From positions 1-32,183 of the forward strand of contig CANIGN010000005.1 of assembly GCA_947467125.1 (NCBI GenBank): a DNA stretch of 32,183 nt. Direction: 5' to 3'. Each line of letters opens with the position of its first letter. Position 1 is the stretch's first letter. The stretch comes from Bacteriovoracaceae bacterium. GTDB taxonomy: Bacteria; Bdellovibrionota; UBA2428. A program made the translations under genes and the position numbers. Below the pieces are notes generated by a model. It was not told the DNA's origin and did no database searches. It saw only the letters and a program-made list of their open reading frames with translations. Of the stretch, positions 26,773 to 32,183 are shown one piece after another.

Positions 26773-29700
26773 ATGAAATTTTCGGGGCAGAAATTTTTTA
26801 TTTTTTTGGGGTTTTTTCTTGTCCCCATTTTGTTCGTGGGTGCCCTTTTGCGCGAACCTATTGTGAATCGTGGATTATTGCGAATCACGATGAACATCTT
26901 GAAGAATCGTTTAGGGACTTCTATTAAAGCAAGAACATGGAAAGTTGATTTGTCTCGATTTGCGGTTGCAATTGAAGGAATTGAATTCGAAGAAAATAAA
27001 ACAAAAATTTATGCAGATGAATTGAGAGCAGAGTTTTCTCCCCTCTTTTTGATGGTGGGAAGGGTTTATCTTTCAAGAGTTTGGCTAAATCATGTCTCCG
27101 TGAATGGTTCTTTGCCTTTTTCTAAAGATTTAAATTCAAAAAAATCTTTTGTTTTGGAAAATGAATTAAAAGATTTAGGAGAGGCCCTTGTTGAGGGACA
27201 GTCTCGATTAGAGAAGCAAAAATTAGGCTTCGAATTAGTTGAAATAAGCTCCTTAAAAATCAACACCCAGCAAATCAATATACAAGAGGCAGACTTAAAA
27301 GTTGAAAATTATGGAGTTGGCCATTTAAAATTTGAATTTGTCGTGGAAGGTTTAAGTGGAGAAAATCTTCCAAAGATTAATCGCATACTTTCGTCGGTTG
27401 TTCTTTATAAAGATCGACAAAGCTCCTACCTCAGTATTCGTCGTTTAAATGCTGAGTTGATGAATAAGCAAAACGTTCATTCTTCATTTGAGTTAAAGGG
27501 CCGCTTGCCTGGGGATTTGTCATTGGAAGTTGTCTCTGACTTAGGTGAGCTTAATAAATGGCTGTTGGCTCAATCCAATTCAAAATTCAAGGAATGGGCA
27601 AAAGAGAATAAAACTTCAGGTTTTGTAGAAGTCATTACAACAGGGCATTTTCAAGGAGCTGGTTTTCAAAAAGCAGAATCATCTTTGCGTTCTAAAAATT
27701 TGAAGTTTAACGATTTATCTTTTGCGGAACTTTCGGGCGATTTAAGTTTCGATGAAAAAAATTGGAATCTTTCAAAAGCTAAAGGTCGTTTCAATGCGAC
27801 TCCTTTTGATTTAAAAGCAAAGAACTCTTTTTCAGTCAAAGATGTTCGCCTAGACAATGGCAGGTTGCAGGGAAGTGTTCAGGTAGAACAGCTTGGTCTC
27901 TGTGCTCTTTTGAGAGGGGTACGTATACCTGAGTGTTACGTCGATTTAGTCATGAGTGGAAGAGTGGATCTTGATGGAGGTCTGGATCCCGTTAAAGTTT
28001 CTCCTCATGTTCAGTTGAAATTAGAGCCTTACACAGTTTACTCGGATCCAGATGTTGGAAGTGGTCCTAGCGGGCGCCTCCTCAAAACAAAAGCAGCTCA
28101 GTTAAGCGGGGTTTTTGAATTAAGAGAAAAAAATCTTGATTTTAATGATTTAAATTTATCTTTTGGAGACGATACTGTTTTGAATGTTCAAGGGAATTTA
28201 AAGTATGCTCCCACTCGATTATTTTTAAAAGTTAAAAATGAATCAGCAAAGCTTGAAGATATTTTGAGTGATTTTTTAGATCAGTCCATTTTGGGTTTGT
28301 TAAAGATACAATCCACAATCGATTACGATTTTCAGCGATCACATGTAAATGGTAAGACAGATGTTTTTGCAGATTATTTAATGAAAGAATTAAATGTTTC
28401 TGGTTTTCCTTTGGGTGATTTGTCCGGAAAATTACAATACACAAAAAATATTCTTGATTTTAAGCCCATTGCTCGAATGGGACCTGGAACTTTGAGCTTA
28501 GAGGGGAAAATTGGAAAGATCGATCCCACTTCTCATGAGAGCTTGATGTCACTCGACCTAAAATCAAATGAGTACGAAATTCTGGTTCCTCGAAAAGATA
28601 AAGCGCCTATCTTTGATGCGGTTTCAAATTTCGAAGCTCACCTAAAGGGATCGTTAGAAAAAGAAACAAGTCGCCCCTTTGGAGGAATTGTAAGCGCAAA
28701 CTTACACTCGCTTTCTACTTTTGGAGTTCCTTTTGAAAAAGGAAATCTCAAAGCTTACGTGGATTTAAACGGATTGAGAATCGAAAAGCTTGAAGCTTAT
28801 AAGGGAGAAAAGAAAGCGATCTTAACGGGGTTCTTAGGTGCTAAAAAGTCGCATGTTGAATTTTCTTCGCAAGATTTTCCAATCCGTCAAATAGGATATC
28901 AGCCTGATATTGAACGATTGTTTCAGTCTGGTGAGTTGTCTTCATATGGCTGGTGGGATCAAGACAAGGGAACTTCGATAGATGCTGTTTGTAAACAAGC
29001 TAAGATGGGTTCTTCTGTCTTTCCTGATTTAGCTTTAAGTTTTGTGAGTCGAAAAAATGCAAATTCTAAAAATACTGACGCTGAAGATGCGTTCGTTGTT
29101 TCTTTAAAAGCGGGCGATGAGATGAATGTGCACTACGATTCGAGTACTGAAAACTTAAGAGCTCATTTAAAAGATGAGGGAATATTTTTAGCTTTAAGTC
29201 TGGCTAATAAAAAAGAAAATATCTCAGAGTTTTTAAAGATCAAAGGTGACTTAGGAGTTGATTGGTCTCCGTCTCTTGGGAAAATTAAAATCAACGCTCT
29301 TGATTTTCAGATGGCCGACCGCTGGAACAAAGAAGATCGCAGATTGCTTTATCTCGAAAAACCGACAGAAATCACCTTCAGGAATTCTCAGTTTCAAGGG
29401 GATGCAAGTTTTCTCTCCAATAACCAGCGATTTGAATTGCAAAGTCGAGGGGCTGATCTGAATGCTTACGGGCGTGTTTCAGTTCGATTGATTGATCTAT
29501 TCCTTCCTAAAGTGATTCGCCTTGTTGATGGAAATGTTTTGATAAATGGTCGCTGGAATCCCCTTAGCCACCAAGGAGCACAAGCGAGTCTTTCTTTTGC
29601 GGATACAAGTTTGTACCTTCCCTTTATTGGGACTGAATTAAGAGCCGTGAAAGGAAATGTGGGCTTGAGCGGAAATGACTTAAAGTTTTCGAATATAAGT

Positions 29701-30723
29701 GGACGCTCAGGAGAGGGAACGTTTGAATTAAACGGGTCTATGGGAATCATGGGTGGAGCGATGCACTTAAAAACTCATGCGTCTGTTTTACCTCTGCGGA
29801 TTGGGCATGACCTTGATATGGCTGTGACGGGTGATTTTGAAATCAAAGGCAAGGACCAGCCTTATTTGCTGAGTGGAAAAGCGCGCCTTGATCGTGGCTT
29901 ACTTAGAAAAGAATTTTCGGATGCGGGCGTTAAAATGGCTGTATTGGAAAAACCTTGGGTTAATTTCGATCTTCCTTTTGAAGTGTCTCAGAACTTTGAG
30001 GTTAAAAATTCTCTGACAGATTCTTTTGTAACGGGTCAGGGTCAGTTGCTGGGAAATAATATTGTTCCTCAAGTTTCTGGAAAGTTTAACGTAGTGAAGG
30101 GAACTCTTCTTGCAAAAGACAATGAGTTTTCTTTGCTCTTTGCAAAGGTAGATATTCCAAAAGATACAAGCTTGGATACGCTGAAAGTAAACGTACAAGC
30201 TTCAACTCTCAAAAACTTTCAGAGTGTTGATTATCGAATCTTTATGTCTGCTGAAGGGGATCCTGCCAATTTGAAACTTAACTTTAGAAGTGAGCCATCG
30301 CTCGGACAAAAAGAGGTCATTGCACTTTTATCTTTAGGTTATATTCCTCAAGATCAGAGTTTGGGGGGAGCGAATCAAGGTTCCTCTATTGCGCAAGGCG
30401 CTTCAGCAGAAGCTTTTCAACTTCTCTTTGGACAGGCTTTGGGTAAAGGGATTCAAAAACAAACAGGATTTGATGTGAGAGTCGGGACTTCTTCAAACTT
30501 AAAGCAAGCGGATACGATTCCTAAAGTAACAGTTTATCGTAAATTAAATGATCGAATGAGCGCTACTTTCGGAAAAAGTCTTGATGTCTCAAGACCGGAG
30601 AATAATTTTAAAATAGATTATAAACTCATGAAAAATTTAAATCTTACAGGTGTTTGGGAAAACCCTGAAGAAAATCAAAACTCTCTTGGATTAGATCTGC
30701 GATTGGAGTTTGAAATTAAATGA
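26773..30723 (+). CDS. TamB-like (DUF490) translocation/assembly module protein
   Basis: N-terminal TM/AsmA-like region, long beta-rich body, C-terminal DUF490-like LKNFQSVDYRIFMSAEGDPANLKLNFRSEPSLGQKEVIALLSLGY...FDVRVGTSSNLKQADTIPKVTVYRKLNDRMSATFGKSL. Confidence 0.9.
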   Translation: MKFSGQKFFIFLGFFLVPILFVGALLREPIVNRGLLRITMNILKNRLGTSIKARTWKVDLSRFAVAIEGIEFEENKTKIYADELRAEFSPLFLMVGRVYLSRVWLNHVSVNGSLPFSKDLNSKKSFVLENELKDLGEALVEGQSRLEKQKLGFELVEISSLKINTQQINIQEADLKVENYGVGHLKFEFVVEGLSGENLPKINRILSSVVLYKDRQSSYLSIRRLNAELMNKQNVHSSFELKGRLPGDLSLEVVSDLGELNKWLLAQSNSKFKEWAKENKTSGFVEVITTGHFQGAGFQKAESSLRSKNLKFNDLSFAELSGDLSFDEKNWNLSKAKGRFNATPFDLKAKNSFSVKDVRLDNGRLQGSVQVEQLGLCALLRGVRIPECYVDLVMSGRVDLDGGLDPVKVSPHVQLKLEPYTVYSDPDVGSGPSGRLLKTKAAQLSGVFELREKNLDFNDLNLSFGDDTVLNVQGNLKYAPTRLFLKVKNESAKLEDILSDFLDQSILGLLKIQSTIDYDFQRSHVNGKTDVFADYLMKELNVSGFPLGDLSGKLQYTKNILDFKPIARMGPGTLSLEGKIGKIDPTSHESLMSLDLKSNEYEILVPRKDKAPIFDAVSNFEAHLKGSLEKETSRPFGGIVSANLHSLSTFGVPFEKGNLKAYVDLNGLRIEKLEAYKGEKKAILTGFLGAKKSHVEFSSQDFPIRQIGYQPDIERLFQSGELSSYGWWDQDKGTSIDAVCKQAKMGSSVFPDLALSFVSRKNANSKNTDAEDAFVVSLKAGDEMNVHYDSSTENLRAHLKDEGIFLALSLANKKENISEFLKIKGDLGVDWSPSLGKIKINALDFQMADRWNKEDRRLLYLEKPTEITFRNSQFQGDASFLSNNQRFELQSRGADLNAYGRVSVRLIDLFLPKVIRLVDGNVLINGRWNPLSHQGAQASLSFADTSLYLPFIGTELRAVKGNVGLSGNDLKFSNISGRSGEGTFELNGSMGIMGGAMHLKTHASVLPLRIGHDLDMAVTGDFEIKGKDQPYLLSGKARLDRGLLRKEFSDAGVKMAVLEKPWVNFDLPFEVSQNFEVKNSLTDSFVTGQGQLLGNNIVPQVSGKFNVVKGTLLAKDNEFSLLFAKVDIPKDTSLDTLKVNVQASTLKNFQSVDYRIFMSAEGDPANLKLNFRSEPSLGQKEVIALLSLGYIPQDQSLGGANQGSSIAQGASAEAFQLLFGQALGKGIQKQTGFDVRVGTSSNLKQADTIPKVTVYRKLNDRMSATFGKSLDVSRPENNFKIDYKLMKNLNLTGVWENPEENQNSLGLDLRLEFEIK

Positions 30724-32183
30724 AAATGATCAATCGCTTGAGCTTCTCCTTTCTTTGCTCTGTTGCTTCATTAAACGCACAGGAAATAAAGTCTATTGAA
30801 TGGTTGTCTAATTCAGAAGAGCCGACACTCCTTCAGAATCTTGTCGGAAAAGAAATTCAATCAAAAGAATTCATCAATACGATTAAACTTTTGAAATCGA
30901 CCGATAACTTCCAAGACCTTGAGTATCTTTTTGACGACGGTAAGTTAACGGTTAAGGTTCTAGAGAAAGTTTTTATCGAATCGATTGTTTGGCATTATCC
31001 CGAATCTGGGATCAGGTCTTATGTTGAAAGAGACTTGATGGTTCAGTTTGATTTGCGGGAAGGTGACCTCTTGCCTGCTGATGTTCAACAAAGAGTTTTG
31101 AGGCTTGAGTCTCGCTTACATGCTCGTGGTTACAAAGATCTAAATTTAAAAGCTTCTGTCTTTAAACAAACCAATGGTTATGGGATTGTTCTTGATTTTG
31201 TTTCATCGGGAAAAGATCGAGAGAAATATTCAAAAATTATTTTTCAAGATATCGAAGATAAGGAAACGATGGAATATCTCGCTCAGAAAATGAGCGGCCT
31301 TCAGTCTTTAGACGAGAAGAAATGGACCTTGTCCGGTAGTGAATTCTTGGCCGATACTTGTTGTTTCTTAAAAGATGAAATTGAACTTGATGACTTTCGC
31401 TATACCTTGAGAAAGGTTATGCGATCTCGAGGTTTTCTCAATTTTGACATTGATGTTCATTCTGCAGACGAGGGAAGGCTTTTGGTGAGCCCCAGAAACC
31501 TAAAGAGATTTGACTTTCAATTTGAAGGACAAAGTTTTTTTTGGGAGAGCGAGCTCAGAAATTTTCTTTTAGAAAACCTTTCAGATAGAAACTTTGAAAT
31601 TGAAGAAGCTAAAACGCTCATTCAGGACCTTTACTTTAAAAAAGGATTTCAGGATGTTGTTGTGGATCCTGTTATTTCGTCAAAGGGGTCACATTTTAAG
31701 ATTGTTTTTAACATTCAAGAAAATAAACAGTATTTCTTTAGGGCGATTAATTTTCAAAATGTAAGAGAAGAGTATTTGCCGCTTTTAAGACAATCTGAAA
31801 GGGAATGGCTAGAGCCTGAAAAAAGTCCTTTTCGATACTCTTTCTTTGATGAAAAGGGATTGAGAGATGGCTTAGGAGTTCTTGTGGAGCGCATTCGCTC
31901 TAAGGGCTTTTTAGATATTGAGGTTTCGAGTTACGACTTTTCAGTTAATTCTGATTCTCGGTTTGCTCAGTTAAAGTTGAACCTTCGTTTAGGGCCTCGT
32001 TATCAATACTCCAAATTTAAAATTCGAGATTCTGAAGAAAGTCTTCTTCCCGTTAAAGATCTTAATTTGCCAAGTGAAGGAGATTATTTTGATGGAGATC
32101 GTCTTCAAGAAATTCTGAAAAAATTAAAAAGAGCCTACCAAGATGAAGGCTATCTCTATTCAGAGATCGATTTTAATCCTGAA
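30720..32183 (+). CDS. Outer-membrane assembly protein with POTRA repeats (TamA/BamA-like), truncated at window end
   Basis: ATG 30720 overlaps the tamB stop (ATGA); frame is open for 488 codons to the window edge. Signal-like MKMINRLSFSFLCSVASLNAQ, then POTRA-like segments (VQFDLREGDLLPADVQQRVLRLESRLHARGYKDLNL; FDGDRLQEILKKLKRAYQDEGYLYSEIDFNPE). Absent from the ORF track because it has no stop. Confidence 0.82.
   Translation, partial: MKMINRLSFSFLCSVASLNAQEIKSIEWLSNSEEPTLLQNLVGKEIQSKEFINTIKLLKSTDNFQDLEYLFDDGKLTVKVLEKVFIESIVWHYPESGIRSYVERDLMVQFDLREGDLLPADVQQRVLRLESRLHARGYKDLNLKASVFKQTNGYGIVLDFVSSGKDREKYSKIIFQDIEDKETMEYLAQKMSGLQSLDEKKWTLSGSEFLADTCCFLKDEIELDDFRYTLRKVMRSRGFLNFDIDVHSADEGRLLVSPRNLKRFDFQFEGQSFFWESELRNFLLENLSDRNFEIEEAKTLIQDLYFKKGFQDVVVDPVISSKGSHFKIVFNIQENKQYFFRAINFQNVREEYLPLLRQSEREWLEPEKSPFRYSFFDEKGLRDGLGVLVERIRSKGFLDIEVSSYDFSVNSDSRFAQLKLNLRLGPRYQYSKFKIRDSEESLLPVKDLNLPSEGDYFDGDRLQEILKKLKRAYQDEGYLYSEIDFNPE

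Noticed and set aside
1-32183. Searched by eye for CRISPR arrays, transposases, integrases, phage genes and rRNA/tRNA genes
   Set aside because: None seen. Gene content is mostly housekeeping and the only periodic repeat is the 10-bp array at 11041-11090, which has no spacers.

Overview
Compact, roughly 42% GC (estimated by eye) bacterial chromosomal window, diderm in character (TamB, a POTRA outer-membrane protein, a lipoprotein, PilT), with Bdellovibrionota/deltaproteobacteria-like gene content (inference only). Almost all of it is coding. In order: C-terminus of a tryptophanase-family enzyme; DEAD-box RNA helicase (-); GIY-YIG protein; UvrA (-); ureohydrolase; secreted hypothetical (-); RodZ-like HTH membrane protein; PilT (-); RNase G/E; a 366-bp intergenic region with DnaA boxes; a strongly divergent DnaA; PIN-PhoH ATPase; PilZ protein; acyl-CoA dehydrogenase (-); zinc-ribbon metallopeptidase-like protein (-); small hypothetical (-); HAD-like protein (-); MFS transporter (-); PEP-synthase/glucan-dikinase-like protein (-); transaldolase-family enzyme; lipoprotein; TPR protein; EF-P, AccB, AccC; TPR protein; TamB; and a truncated POTRA outer-membrane protein. 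The best candidate for something unusual is the rng-dnaA-phoH locus. It has a DnaA-family protein with altered Walker B and DNA-recognition motifs, consensus DnaA boxes just upstream, and a five-copy, 10-bp-phased A-rich repeat, and it is not next to dnaN, recF or gyrB. No tRNA, rRNA, CRISPR array or mobile element was recognised.
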